64,000 bases of DNA from Dysgonomonas sp. ZJ279 (lineage in GTDB: Bacteria > Bacteroidota > Bacteroidia > Bacteroidales > Dysgonomonadaceae), in NCBI RefSeq assembly GCF_011039205.1, contig NZ_JAAKEL010000001.1, positions 803,787-867,786 on the forward strand, in the 5' to 3' direction. The notes beneath the pieces were generated by a model. The model worked only from the letters and a program-made list of their open reading frames with translations. It was not told the DNA's origin and made no database searches. How positions within the stretch are numbered: the stretch's first letter is position 1; the number at the start of each line of letters is the position of its first letter. Both the position numbers and the translations under genes were made by a program. Below are positions 1 to 8,608 of this stretch, piece by piece.

Positions 1-2
1 GT

Positions 3-1349
3 AAGTGGATGAAGCCCGAACATGTAGATTCTCCTATCAATACAGCAGGTGACGAGGGTGGGGTATCTTTCCTACCATCGGGGACAGTCATGTATTATAC
101 CAGTTGCCCACCCGATTCGACAGGAGCTGCTGTTGTTTCTATATATGCCACTTATCGCTCAGGAGGAGCATGGGGAGTCGGTACAAAAATCGAAATTAAC
201 CGAAGAGATACAACAAGCGTTTACGCTCATCCTGCCATATCGCCGTCCGGTGACTTTCTCTACTTTGTGTCTGATATGTCTGGTGGATACGGAGGAAAAG
301 ATATATGGAGAGCCCGAATGGTTGGTGATTTAGTAGAATACATAGAAAATCTCGGTGCTGATATTAATACGGCAGGCGATGAGATGTTTCCATATATGCG
401 AAACGACTCTACACTTTATTTTTCATCCGACGGACATGTTGGCATGGGAGGGCTAGATATTTATAAGGCTGTATATAATGGGAAAATAAAGCAGTGGTCT
501 ATCGAAAATATGAAGTTTCCCATAAACTCGCAAGCGGACGATTTTGGAATTACCTTCGAGGGAGATGTCGAAAGTGGTTTCTTTAGTTCTAACAGAGGAG
601 ATGCCAAAGGCTTCGATCACTTATATTCATTCATATATCCGATAGTAACTACTATTGCAGAGGGGTATATTGTAGATACAGATGATGAATTTATATCTAA
701 TGCTACCATTCGTGTGGTGGGGCGTGATGGTACAAATAAGCGATTTCAGGGAAAAACCAATGGAACATATAAACTTGATGTGAATCGTGGTGTCGATTAT
801 GTTTTTCTGGGAAGTGGCGAGGGCTATCTGAATACCAGACAATCACTCAGAACATTGGATATGGAGAAAGATACCACTTATCTCGTTGATTTTGTATTGA
901 CACCCATCAATAAACCTGTAGTACTAGAAAATATATTTTATGACTTCGACAAGGCGACCTTACGTCCCGAGTCGAAAGAAGAATTAGACGGCTTGATTGA
1001 ATTACTTAATCTCAATCCTCATGTTACTATTGAGCTATCGGCTCATACCGACCGAAAAGGGAGTGATGAGTATAATAACCGCTTATCGCAGCGACGCGCC
1101 GAATCGGTAGTGAATTACCTTATAAATGCGGGAATAGCAAAAGATCGTTTGACTGCCGTTGGTAAAGGAAAGAGAGAACCTAAGATTGTAACAAAGAATG
1201 TTATTAAAAAATATGATTTCTTAAATGAGGGTGAAGTCCTGAACGAAGAATTTGTATTGCAGTTAACACCTGAGCAGCAGGAGATGGCAGATCAGATAAA
1301 TCGCCGTACTGAATTTAAGGTATTGAGTGTAACTTATAATTTGGAATAA
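3..1349 (+). CDS. PorE-like PD40/CRD/OmpA protein (5' end outside window)
   Basis: This is probably a periplasmic, peptidoglycan-anchoring component of the type IX secretion system, resembling PorE. The frame is open to the window edge (AAG TGG precede the first ATG at 9), so the N-terminus, usually a signal peptide plus TPR domain, is probably missing. Counting from the ATG at 9, roughly residues 1-215 carry PD40/WD40-like propeller repeats (GGYGGKDIW, GMGGLDIYK, RGDAKGFDHLY). Residues 220-300 look like a carboxypeptidase-regulatory-like beta sandwich. Residues 310-395 are an OmpA-C peptidoglycan-binding domain with FYDFDKATLRPES and the downstream HTDRKGSDEYN and LSQRRAESV motifs. The next gene, porD, starts one base after the stop, which supports a secretion role. 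Other OmpA/PD40 proteins share this architecture, so the PorE name rests on domain order plus context. Confidence 0.78.
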   Translation, partial: KWMKPEHVDSPINTAGDEGGVSFLPSGTVMYYTSCPPDSTGAAVVSIYATYRSGGAWGVGTKIEINRRDTTSVYAHPAISPSGDFLYFVSDMSGGYGGKDIWRARMVGDLVEYIENLGADINTAGDEMFPYMRNDSTLYFSSDGHVGMGGLDIYKAVYNGKIKQWSIENMKFPINSQADDFGITFEGDVESGFFSSNRGDAKGFDHLYSFIYPIVTTIAEGYIVDTDDEFISNATIRVVGRDGTNKRFQGKTNGTYKLDVNRGVDYVFLGSGEGYLNTRQSLRTLDMEKDTTYLVDFVLTPINKPVVLENIFYDFDKATLRPESKEELDGLIELLNLNPHVTIELSAHTDRKGSDEYNNRLSQRRAESVVNYLINAGIAKDRLTAVGKGKREPKIVTKNVIKKYDFLNEGEVLNEEFVLQLTPEQQEMADQINRRTEFKVLSVTYNLE

Positions 1350-1350
1350 A

Positions 1351-2244
1351 ATGAAGCGATATATATCTATTATACTATTTCTCATAAGTTCTGTTGCTAT
1401 AATGCAAGCGCAGGAGCTTAATGCAAAACTGACTTTAAATTCACAAAAAGTACAGTCGCCGAACAGGGAGTTAATCACCTCGCTCGAGAATGCTGTTAAT
1501 CAGCTATTGAACGAACAAAAATGGACAGATGCCACATTCTCAAGAACCGAGCGGATAGATGCCATTGTTGGTATTACTGTTAATGAAATGCCTACTGAAA
1601 ATAGTTTTATAGCCGACATACAGATTACTACTCGTCGTCCGGTTTATAATTCTACTTATGTGACTCCTATTCTAAATTATAGGGATACTCAGTTTGAATT
1701 TAGCTACTTGATGGGACAATCGGTCGACTTTAATAATTATAATGTAACGAGTAATCTGGTTGCAACCATTGCTTTCTATTCGTATATCATTATTGGGTTG
1801 GATTTCGATTCATTTTCTCTGAATGGGGGACGACCTTATTTCGATAAAGCTTTGGATATAGCAAATAAAGCTCAAACGCTTAACACTAAAGGCTGGGAGC
1901 CCTTTTCGGGTAAAGGTAATCGGTATGATCTGGCGGTGGCACTTACGGACGAAAGTTCGAAGTCATTTCATACAATGTGGTATAATTATCATCGCCTTGG
2001 TTTGGATGAAATGTCGACCAATCCGGCACGTGCAAGAATACGTGTAATTGAATCTATAGCTGATCTGCAAAAGGTATACGAAGCCCGACCATCGTCTCTT
2101 CTGTTGACTCTTTTTGCTGAAACAAAAATGGAGGAACTGGTGAGAATCTGTTCACAAGCTACAACCGAAGAGAAACAAGAGATAAAAAAGAAACTTTTGC
2201 TAATGTTTCCTACCAAGAATAATATTATCAATACGTTGAAATAG
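1351..2244 (+). CDS. porD: Type IX secretion protein PorD (DUF4835 family)
   Basis: This 297-residue exported protein begins with a signal peptide (MKRYISIILFLISSVAIMQAQ). The body has hallmarks of the DUF4835/PorD family: an N-terminal beta-rich part with TTRRPVYNSTY, a central segment YSYIIIGLDFDSFSLNGG, a following GWEPF motif and a helical C-terminal half. PorD proteins are accessory components linked to type IX secretion and gliding in Bacteroidota; their biochemical role is not settled. The ATG follows the porE-like stop by one base, so the two genes are almost certainly cotranscribed. No clear terminator follows; a palindromic intergenic repeat begins about 25 bases later. The family call is confident from the GLDFDSFS region; involvement in secretion here is inferred from family and neighbour. 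Confidence 0.82.
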   Translation: MKRYISIILFLISSVAIMQAQELNAKLTLNSQKVQSPNRELITSLENAVNQLLNEQKWTDATFSRTERIDAIVGITVNEMPTENSFIADIQITTRRPVYNSTYVTPILNYRDTQFEFSYLMGQSVDFNNYNVTSNLVATIAFYSYIIIGLDFDSFSLNGGRPYFDKALDIANKAQTLNTKGWEPFSGKGNRYDLAVALTDESSKSFHTMWYNYHRLGLDEMSTNPARARIRVIESIADLQKVYEARPSSLLLTLFAETKMEELVRICSQATTEEKQEIKKKLLLMFPTKNNIINTLK

Positions 2245-2267
2245 TATTATTCTGAAACTTATTGTTT

Positions 2268-2450
2268 TAACGTGAGTTCGATGTAAAATCTTCATTCGAA
2301 TTTGTCATCCCGATACGCAGTGAGGGATCTTGACTATTCTTTGTTATAGGAGAATAGATCCCTCACTGCGTATCGGGATGACAGAGTAGACGAGAGACAA
2401 ATACCAGCTCATAACTACTAGCTATATGATATTATATCGAACTCACGTTA
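2268..2450. repeat. Nested palindromic intergenic element, copy 1
   Basis: The core is a perfect 28-bp inverted repeat at 2303-2330 and 2356-2383 (arms begin TGTCATCCCGATACGCAG), separated by a 25-base loop that can extend the stem by 6 bp with a small bulge (2335-2340 / 2351-2356). Around it is a second, outer inverted repeat with 15-bp arms (TAACGTGAGTTCGAT at 2268-2282 and its complement at 2436-2450). The same core arm occurs again at 12493-12579. The organisation suggests a dispersed REP-like or MITE-like element, or the structured 3' end of porD mRNA. No transposase is encoded nearby. Confidence 0.85.
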
Positions 2451-2485
2451 TTTTAATTAGAAAAAAATACGTGTCAATTTTTCGG

Positions 2486-2517
2486 TTGCAATAAGGCTTA
2501 TCTAACTAATATCTTTG
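2486..2517 (+). promoter_or_regulatory. Candidate promoter of ada
   Basis: A TATCTTTG -7 element (2510-2517) matches the Bacteroidota TAnnTTTG consensus. TTG at 2486-2488 lies 21 bases upstream as a partial -33 element. The ada ATG is only 12 bases past the -7 box, so the leader would be very short. Confidence 0.6.
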
Positions 2518-2529
2518 TAAAAAAAGCAA

Positions 2530-3579
2530 ATGAAAAAAGAAGATATATTTTATAAGGCATTACTCGATAAAGATAAATCTTTTGAGGGAACATTTATTGT
2601 AGGCGTAAAAACTACAGGAATATTCTGCCGTCCGACTTGTACAGCCCGTAAGCCTAAGCAGGAGAATGTAGAGTTCTTCAATAATACGAAAGAGGCGATA
2701 TTGAAAGGATACAGAGCGTGTAAAATATGCAGGCCTATCGAAAAACCGAACGATACACCCGACTACATAAAACAAGTTATAAAGAAAATAGAATCTGATC
2801 CGTCTCTAAAATTGAAAGATTACGATTTGAGGCAGATGGATATAGAGCCGAGTAAGATACGGCGCTGGTTTCAAAAAAATCATGGAATCACATTTCATAG
2901 CTATCAGCGGATGTATAGGATCAATACTGCTTTTAAGCAAATACAATCGGGGATTTCGGTTACAGATACAGCCTTCGATTCGGGATATGAATCTCTGAGT
3001 GGATTTAACGATTCATTTAAGAAAGTTTTCGGAGTGTCGCCAAAACAAAGTCATAATCAGCAGATAATCGATTTTACGCGTTTCGAAACAATCTTGGGTA
3101 CAATGGTTGCCTGCGCTACAGACAAAGGTATTTGTTTACTGGAATTTTCGGATAGACGAATGCTCGAAACCGAACTTAAGCAATTGGCTAAAGTGCGTAA
3201 TGCAACTATCATACAAGGTTATAATGTTTATTTTGATTTGCTTAAAAATCAGATAGATGCTTATTTTGAAGGGAAACTAACCGAATTTGATATTCCACTT
3301 GATATAGTTGGTACTGATTTTCAGAAAACTGTATGGGATCAACTCATCAGTATTCCTTATGGTAAAACGCGATCTTACAAAGAACAAGCAGAAGTTTTAA
3401 ACAAACCTTTAGCTGTAAGGGCTGTCGCAAATGCCAATGGAATGAATAAGATTGCAATCATCATACCTTGCCATCGTGTTATTGGGTCTGATGGATCATT
3501 AACAGGTTATGCAGGAGGTTTATGGCGTAAAAAGAGGCTCCTTGATCTGGAAAAAGAAGTGCTTGACAGAAACGGCTGA
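2530..3579 (+). CDS. ada: Bifunctional Ada: methyl-phosphotriester sensor / O6-methylguanine-DNA methyltransferase
   Basis: Ada repairs alkylated DNA by irreversible methyl transfer to its own cysteines and, when methylated, activates the adaptive response. All three modules are present in 349 residues, close to the usual 354. The N-terminal zinc domain has its four cysteines (C33, C37, C64, C67) in GIFCRPTC and ACKICRP. An AraC-type helix-turn-helix region spans about 85-180 (QRMYRINTAFKQIQ, TDTAFDSGYESLSGF). The methyltransferase domain has active-site C314 in IIPCHRVIG. It stands alone, is convergent with the TPR gene on the other strand (9-base gap), and has its own candidate promoter. 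Nothing is missing, so it should be a functional sensor-repair enzyme. Confidence 0.95.
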   Translation: MKKEDIFYKALLDKDKSFEGTFIVGVKTTGIFCRPTCTARKPKQENVEFFNNTKEAILKGYRACKICRPIEKPNDTPDYIKQVIKKIESDPSLKLKDYDLRQMDIEPSKIRRWFQKNHGITFHSYQRMYRINTAFKQIQSGISVTDTAFDSGYESLSGFNDSFKKVFGVSPKQSHNQQIIDFTRFETILGTMVACATDKGICLLEFSDRRMLETELKQLAKVRNATIIQGYNVYFDLLKNQIDAYFEGKLTEFDIPLDIVGTDFQKTVWDQLISIPYGKTRSYKEQAEVLNKPLAVRAVANANGMNKIAIIIPCHRVIGSDGSLTGYAGGLWRKKRLLDLEKEVLDRNG

Positions 3580-3588
3580 ATTTTATTA

Positions 3589-4410
3589 TTATTTACATAG
3601 ACGAAGAAAGTCTTCAATTACTTTTTCATCGGCGCCCATCTCTTTAGCTTTCAGAAAATCTTCTTTCGCTTGAAACTTGTCGTATTGAGCTAATCTTAGT
3701 TGTCCCCGTAAGATATATATAGATGAGTTTTCATATCCTAATTCGGCAGCTTTGGTTAAGTCTTCTTGTGTACGTGCTAATTTATTAAGGTGCAGATAAC
3801 ATTCGGCACGATTGAAATAGAAGTCAGCATTAGTTTTGTTTTTATATATCAAGTCAGTATACATTTCTTCCGCTTCTTTCCATTCCCCTTTTCGTTTTGT
3901 GAGCATTGCCAGCCCCGATTTTGCCAGAATGTTTTCGGGAGAAATAGCTATTATTTTTTCAAAATCTTCTTCAGCAGCAAAAATATTTTTTTTATTCATC
4001 TGTAATAACGCTCTGCGATAAAGTGCCTCTATATCATCGGGATTTGAAAGTAGGATGGCATTATAATCTTTCATTGCATCATCGAAGCGATCCATTTCAC
4101 AATAAAGGGCGGCTCTGTTATGACGCAAGAATGCTATATCGGTATATTTATCTATCGCTACGTTGTAGGAAAAGAGTGCTTCATCAAATTTTCCTAAATG
4201 TCGTTGCACTGTTCCCAGATTAACCATCAACATTGTATTGCCTGCATTGCCCGGCTCTTTGCGCAAAGCGGCTAAAAAAGCCTGTTCGGCAGCTGCATAT
4301 TCACCTTGTTCTGTATAATCCATAGCACGGTTTACATATTCTTCGTAAGTCTGTGCGCTAAGCGATGTTACGCAAAAAGTAAAAATGAGTATAGCTAAAT
4401 ATTTTTTCAT
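3589..4410 (-). CDS. Exported TPR-repeat protein
   Basis: This is a periplasmic or surface TPR protein of unknown partner. I chose the ATG at 4410 (MKKYLAILIFTFCVTSLSAQ, a clear signal peptide) over one 24 bases upstream, because the upstream codon lies against a -7 promoter element (4432-4439). After the signal peptide the protein is almost entirely TPR repeats, about six, with signatures such as GEYAAAEQAFLAALRKEPGN, GKFDEALFSYNVAI, DRFDDAMKDYNAILLSNPDD and NADFYFNRAECYLHLNKL. Such proteins usually scaffold protein-protein contacts. No enzymatic domain is visible, and it appears to be monocistronic, convergent with ada. Confidence 0.85.
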   Translation of the reverse strand: MKKYLAILIFTFCVTSLSAQTYEEYVNRAMDYTEQGEYAAAEQAFLAALRKEPGNAGNTMLMVNLGTVQRHLGKFDEALFSYNVAIDKYTDIAFLRHNRAALYCEMDRFDDAMKDYNAILLSNPDDIEALYRRALLQMNKKNIFAAEEDFEKIIAISPENILAKSGLAMLTKRKGEWKEAEEMYTDLIYKNKTNADFYFNRAECYLHLNKLARTQEDLTKAAELGYENSSIYILRGQLRLAQYDKFQAKEDFLKAKEMGADEKVIEDFLRLCK

Positions 4411-4431
4411 TGTTCTATTTATCTTGTGCAA

Positions 4432-4439
4432 CAAAAGTA
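4432..4439 (-). promoter_or_regulatory. -7 element of the TPR-protein gene
   Basis: Read on the minus strand this is TACTTTTG, a TAnnTTTG match about 20 bases upstream of the chosen ATG. It argues against the in-frame ATG at 4434. Confidence 0.5.
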
Positions 4440-4563
4440 CGCTATATTAACAGATATTTGCGACATATATTATCTAAAAAGATATTAAATACTGATAATA
4501 GATACTTATGAAAATAAATCTTATATGTTTGTATATACCCGCTTAATATCTTTCTTTTGCAAG

Positions 4564-5337
4564 ATGAAATTTAGAATATCTTTTTTCTTTGCTGTCTATC
4601 TTATGGTATCTATTGCCATAGCTCAGGATATATCTCAATATCCAGTAGAAGTAAAGAGGCTATTGATGGCTTACCCCGAGACAATTGTGGGTTATGATGG
4701 TACATCTATTATTTTATATAATGGCACCAAGATAGCATACACAAAAGGCACAAGTGCCAATCATACCGATTTGCTTAATAGTACTAATCTTGGTGATATA
4801 TTCGCTTATGAATATAAAAGAGGTTTAGTAAAAGATATTCCAAAGAACTATGATCCCGGACGAATCCGCAGCGATAAATTATTGAAGATAATGTACGGAT
4901 CGACATCCGAAGAGGTTCAAAAGAATCTGACGACGATTATCTGGTGTCCTATGCTTGTTAATCAAAAGTTACGGGTTACAAAAGTGAATGGGGTTGATAA
5001 ACAATTACAAAAAATATCGGATGAGTTAGACCAACATCCCGAATTGAAGGATTATCTGACTAGTTCGGGCACATTTAACTGGAGAAAAATAAGAGGTACC
5101 GATCGGTTGAGTTCTCATAGCTTTGGTACGGCTATTGATATAAGTGTCAAATATTCTAACTATTGGCAGTGGGATTGCCGTTGTACTTCTGAAGATGTAG
5201 ATTTGAACTATAAGAATAAAATACCCCAATTGATTGTCGATATATTTGAAAAACATGGTTTTATATGGGGTGGAAAATGGTATCATTACGATACAATGCA
5301 CTTTGAATACAGACCAGAGCTATTAATAATGGAATAA
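4564..5337 (+). CDS. M15-family peptidoglycan peptidase (exported)
   Basis: This is probably a zinc D-Ala-D-Ala carboxypeptidase or L-Ala-D-Glu endopeptidase that trims peptidoglycan in the periplasm. The ATG at 4564 gives a clean signal peptide (MKFRISFFFAVYLMVSIAIAQ); an upstream in-frame ATG at 4525 would add an unlikely extension. The C-terminal third contains the M15 zinc ligands: SSHSFGTAIDI (His and Asp) and WYHYDTMHFEYRPELL (catalytic Asp region and final His). The conserved GGKW before the last motif is typical of the M15_4 subgroup. The N-terminal about 110 residues are family-specific and unrecognised. A strong terminator follows directly, so the gene is probably a single transcription unit. 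Exact bond specificity cannot be read from sequence. Confidence 0.85.
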   Translation: MKFRISFFFAVYLMVSIAIAQDISQYPVEVKRLLMAYPETIVGYDGTSIILYNGTKIAYTKGTSANHTDLLNSTNLGDIFAYEYKRGLVKDIPKNYDPGRIRSDKLLKIMYGSTSEEVQKNLTTIIWCPMLVNQKLRVTKVNGVDKQLQKISDELDQHPELKDYLTSSGTFNWRKIRGTDRLSSHSFGTAIDISVKYSNYWQWDCRCTSEDVDLNYKNKIPQLIVDIFEKHGFIWGGKWYHYDTMHFEYRPELLIME

Positions 5338-5349
5338 TGCATAAAAGAG

Positions 5350-5376
5350 AAACGACCAACTTAGTTGGTCGTTTTT
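5350..5376 (+). terminator. Intrinsic terminator of the M15 peptidase gene
   Basis: A perfect 11-bp stem (AAACGACCAAC at 5350-5360 with its complement at 5364-5374), a three-base loop and a T-run. Confidence 0.85.
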
Positions 5377-5438
5377 ACTATTATTTGATAAGCTGTTCTC
5401 TATAAAGAACTTCTTTACTCATATTCACTTGCTATCTT

Positions 5439-7199
5439 TTATTCTTTTATCTTTATATCTATTTTCAATCCTAATTCATCCAATTGTTCTTGCTCGATAG
5501 TTGACGGAGCGTCGATCATCATATCACGTCCCGAATTATTTTTAGGGAAGGCAATACAGTCACGGATCGAATCCAAACCTGCAAATAAAGATACCAAGCG
5601 GTCTAGACCGAAAGCTAATCCTGCGTGAGGAGGAGCTCCATATTTAAACGCATTCATTAAGAATCCAAATTGAGCCTGTGCCTTTTCTTCGGTAAAGCCT
5701 AAAACTTCGAATATCTTCTTTTGCAGTTGACTGCTATGAATACGTACCGAACCACCACCAACTTCGACACCATTGATTACCATATCGTAAGCGTTTGCAC
5801 GAACAGCACCCGGATTAGAATCCAGTAAACTGAAATCTTCTTCTTTCGGACTGGTGAAAGGATGATGTTTGGCGAAATAACGTCCAAGTTCCTCGTCTTT
5901 TTCAAGTAGAGGGAAGTCTACTACCCATAGACAACTGAATTTATTTTTATCGCGTAAGCCCAGTTGTTCTCCAACTTCTAAGCGTAGTTCGCAAAGTTGT
6001 TTTTGAGCTTTTTCTGTTTCGCCACAGATGATTAAGATAAGGTCACCCGGTTCTGCCTGACAACGTTCTGCCCATTTCTTCAAATCTTCTTGATCATAGA
6101 ATTTGTCTACTGAAGATTTTAATGAACCATCTGCTTCGTAACGAACATATACAAGACCTTTTGCCCCGATCTGAGGGCGTTTTACGTAATCTGTTAAAGC
6201 ATCTAATTGCTTACGGGTATATGATGCAGCGCCTTTAGCACAGATCGCACCTACATATTCTACCGAATCGAATACAACAAAATCCTTACCTGTGGTAAGG
6301 TCTTTTATTTCGACAAACTCCATACCAAAACGGGTATCGGGTTTATCCGAACCATAGTATTTCATAGCATGGGCATAGTCCATACGAGGAAAATCAGCCA
6401 GATCGATATCTTTTACAACTTTGAAAAGATGTTTTGTTAAACCTTCAAATATATTTAATACATCTTCTTGATTTACAAAAGACATTTCACAGTCTATTTG
6501 AGTAAATTCGGGTTGACGATCGGCACGAAGGTCTTCGTCACGAAAACATTTTACTATTTGAAAATAGCGGTCAAATCCCGAGACCATCAACAATTGTTTA
6601 AATAGCTGAGGCGATTGTGGCAGAGCGTAAAATTCTCCCTGATTCATACGTGACGGAACAACGAAGTCGCGCGCACCTTCGGGAGTAGAACCAATAAGAA
6701 CAGGAGTTTCTACTTCTAAGAACTGGCGTTCATCGAGGAAACGACGTGTTTCGAATGCAATTCTATGACGAAGTTCTAGATTCTTGCGTACCGGATTACG
6801 GCGAAGATCCAGATAACGATATTTCATGCGGGTATCGTCACCACCATCCGTTTCATCTTCGATAGTGAAAGGAGGGGTATCCGATGTATTTAGGATGACA
6901 AGTTCATTGACAATTATCTCTATTTCTCCGGTTGGGATATTCAGATTCTTGCTAGAACGCTCTTGTACCGTTCCAGTTATCTGCAATACATATTCACGTC
7001 CCAGTTTGTTCGATTGCTCGTACAAATCGGCGTTTACGTCTTTACTGAAAGCTAATTGAGTGATGCCATAACGGTCGCGTAAATCGACAAAAGTCATTCC
7101 GCCACCTAATTTCCGTGCTTTTTGCACCCATCCTGCCAATGTTACTTCTTTATTAACATCTGCAATAGTCAACTCTCCGCAAGTATGATTTCTGTACAT
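5439..7199 (-). CDS. aspS: Aspartyl-tRNA synthetase
   Basis: This class II synthetase charges tRNA-Asp. The length (586 residues) is normal for the bacterial type. The N-terminal OB-fold anticodon-binding domain ([23 protein letters not shown]) is followed by class II motif 2 ([20 protein letters not shown]), the bacterial-specific GAD insertion in the middle, and motif 3 near the end ([15 protein letters not shown]). Bacterial AspRS with the GAD domain is usually discriminating or non-discriminating depending on the organism; sequence reading alone does not settle that. The gene lies 26 bases downstream of a small ABM-domain gene on the same strand and may share its promoter. Confidence 0.97.
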   Translation of the reverse strand: MYRNHTCGELTIADVNKEVTLAGWVQKARKLGGGMTFVDLRDRYGITQLAFSKDVNADLYEQSNKLGREYVLQITGTVQERSSKNLNIPTGEIEIIVNELVILNTSDTPPFTIEDETDGGDDTRMKYRYLDLRRNPVRKNLELRHRIAFETRRFLDERQFLEVETPVLIGSTPEGARDFVVPSRMNQGEFYALPQSPQLFKQLLMVSGFDRYFQIVKCFRDEDLRADRQPEFTQIDCEMSFVNQEDVLNIFEGLTKHLFKVVKDIDLADFPRMDYAHAMKYYGSDKPDTRFGMEFVEIKDLTTGKDFVVFDSVEYVGAICAKGAASYTRKQLDALTDYVKRPQIGAKGLVYVRYEADGSLKSSVDKFYDQEDLKKWAERCQAEPGDLILIICGETEKAQKQLCELRLEVGEQLGLRDKNKFSCLWVVDFPLLEKDEELGRYFAKHHPFTSPKEEDFSLLDSNPGAVRANAYDMVINGVEVGGGSVRIHSSQLQKKIFEVLGFTEEKAQAQFGFLMNAFKYGAPPHAGLAFGLDRLVSLFAGLDSIRDCIAFPKNNSGRDMMIDAPSTIEQEQLDELGLKIDIKIKE

Positions 7200-7225
7200 A
7201 TTCTGATTTATCTTATTCTGATTTC

Positions 7226-7516
7226 TTAATAAACTTGTTTGATTATATCTACTGCCAGGCTCTCGATCTTGCCTGCAATACCTCTTTTAAATGCAGCGAA
7301 ATGATCGCTGGCGTTATGCAAATCTATGGCTTGTTGGTCTTTCCATACTTCCAGTAACGTAAACTTAAGAGGGTTGTTAACATCTACATGCAGGTCGTAT
7401 GATATATTGCCCGATTCTTTTCGGGTTCCGTCTACTACCGCATGAAATACCTTTGTTAGTTCGACTTTATGTGCTTCTTTAACTACAATAGTTGCCACGA
7501 TTTTCAATTCAGCCAT
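7226..7516 (-). CDS. ABM-domain protein (putative quinol monooxygenase, YgiN-like)
   Basis: This 96-residue protein is one complete antibiotic-biosynthesis-monooxygenase (ABM) ferredoxin-like fold. Characteristic segments are the first strand [13 protein letters not shown], the central [21 protein letters not shown] and the [19 protein letters not shown] block. Family members oxidise quinols or other small aromatics without cofactors, or have unknown roles; substrate cannot be predicted. No signal peptide, so it is cytoplasmic. It precedes aspS by 26 bases, probably in one transcript from the -7 element at 7546-7553. A lipoprotein paralogue lies at 8609-9019, sharing the D-L-H-x-D and W-K-x-Q-x-A-I motifs. 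Confidence 0.8.
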   Translation of the reverse strand: MAELKIVATIVVKEAHKVELTKVFHAVVDGTRKESGNISYDLHVDVNNPLKFTLLEVWKDQQAIDLHNASDHFAAFKRGIAGKIESLAVDIIKQVY

Positions 7517-7545
7517 AACCTTATAATTTAAATGTTTTGAGATTA

Positions 7546-7553
7546 CAAAAGTA
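7546..7553 (-). promoter_or_regulatory. -7 element upstream of ABM gene and aspS
   Basis: The minus strand reads TACTTTTG (TAnnTTTG consensus), 30 bases upstream of the ATG at 7516. No good -33 element is visible. Confidence 0.45.
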
Positions 7554-7594
7554 TAGATTTTATTTGTGTTTAAGACCGCTTTAAGCAGAAAAAG

Positions 7595-7626
7595 AAAGAT
7601 ATAGAATGTGATTATCCTATATCTTT
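7595..7626 (-). terminator. Possible terminator at the end of the GNAT gene
   Basis: A 10-bp stem (AAAGATATAG at 7595-7604 with its complement at 7617-7626) is followed on the minus strand by a T-rich run. Its upstream arm overlaps the last codons of the acetyltransferase gene. Confidence 0.5.
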
Positions 7627-8094
7627 TATCATTACAAAATTGCTCTTGTTTTCGCTTGCGACTCTAAAACCGGCTCGCTCATATAATTTTCTCGCTTCAT
7701 TCTGTTTAGACACACTTAGCGATAGAGCTTTGATCCCTCTATTTTGATAGCATCGTATTATTGTTTCTATCAATCGGGTTCCTATTCCTTTATTTCTATA
7801 CGGAGCTAATACTGCCATACCTATTTCGGGAATAGCTTCGTCTATAAATCCATAGTTCATATCCGATTCTTTAAACAATCGCCCCCAGATTACACCGATT
7901 AGCTTGTTGTTTTGTTCAGCTACAAATGCGATATCGTTTTCAGTTTTACCCCAGTCTTTTATATATTTGTGTATATCAGGTTCGTATATTATTGAAGGGG
8001 GAAATGGCTTGGCTCCCTCAGGTACAAATAAAGCATGAAACAGCATTTCTTCAAGAAATGCTGTTTCATGTAATTGTAATTCCCTTATTCTCAT
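7612..8094 (-). CDS. GNAT-family N-acetyltransferase
   Basis: This 160-residue protein is a single GNAT domain that would transfer an acyl group from CoA to an amine. The acetyl-CoA pyrophosphate loop is visible as YRNKGIGTRLIETII, preceded by the EIGMAVLAP beta strand and followed by ALSLSVSKQNEARKLYERAGF, the classic C-terminal GNAT block. The substrate is unknown. The ATG at 8094 lies two bases after the stop of the membrane-protein gene upstream, which in turn follows the ABM lipoprotein gene by two bases, so the three form one operon. No signal peptide. Confidence 0.88.
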   Translation of the reverse strand: MRIRELQLHETAFLEEMLFHALFVPEGAKPFPPSIIYEPDIHKYIKDWGKTENDIAFVAEQNNKLIGVIWGRLFKESDMNYGFIDEAIPEIGMAVLAPYRNKGIGTRLIETIIRCYQNRGIKALSLSVSKQNEARKLYERAGFRVASENKSNFVMIKDIG

Positions 8095-8096
8095 AT

Positions 8097-8606
8097 TTAT
8101 AACGGGGAAGGAGGTGGGCTCAGATTTACATGTACCTGTTCGTTTATCAGACGTGTGTATAACTCGTTGGTCGTCATTTTGTTTCCAATTTCGAAAGCAA
8201 GTAAGCCTGTATCGATATTAATGAAATACTCATTGTTATTTATATCGATTATACTAAACCATTGTAGAATGCCATTACTGAACTCCATACCTAGCCATCT
8301 TAGATGTGTTGTTCGGAGGTTGAATTCCAAATCTCCTCTTTTATAGCCTCTAATGTATGCTTTATCATTAACTATGTAGAGTATCCCACTACTCTCGTAA
8401 GCCATAAGCTTAAAAGTTGTATGTTGCGCTTCTTTTGAGTTAATTCTAATTGAAGCCGTAAAGCTAACATTTGACGGTAGATTCGCCAACAATTTTTTTC
8501 TTTTACGCTTCTTTATATAATAAATCCCAAAGACTATCCCTGCGATTAAAGCAATAGGGAAGGCTACGATTAAGATTATTACTAAGAGTAGTTCCGATTC
8601 CTCCAT
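8097..8606 (-). CDS. Hypothetical single-pass membrane protein
   Basis: I do not recognise this 169-residue protein. Residues 6-30 form one hydrophobic helix (ELLLVIILIVAFPIALIAGI) followed by a very basic patch (KKRKRKK), so the C-terminal about 135 residues should face the cytoplasm. That part is predicted beta-rich (FTASIRINSKEAQHTTFKL, ILYIVNDKAYIRGYKRGDLEFNLR), resembling PH-like or bPH folds in composition only. It sits between the ABM lipoprotein and GNAT genes with two-base gaps on both sides, so translation is probably coupled. The C-terminus is proline-rich (LSPPPSPL). Confidence 0.65.
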   Translation of the reverse strand: MEESELLLVIILIVAFPIALIAGIVFGIYYIKKRKRKKLLANLPSNVSFTASIRINSKEAQHTTFKLMAYESSGILYIVNDKAYIRGYKRGDLEFNLRTTHLRWLGMEFSNGILQWFSIIDINNNEYFINIDTGLLAFEIGNKMTTNELYTRLINEQVHVNLSPPPSPL

Positions 8607-8608
8607 AC

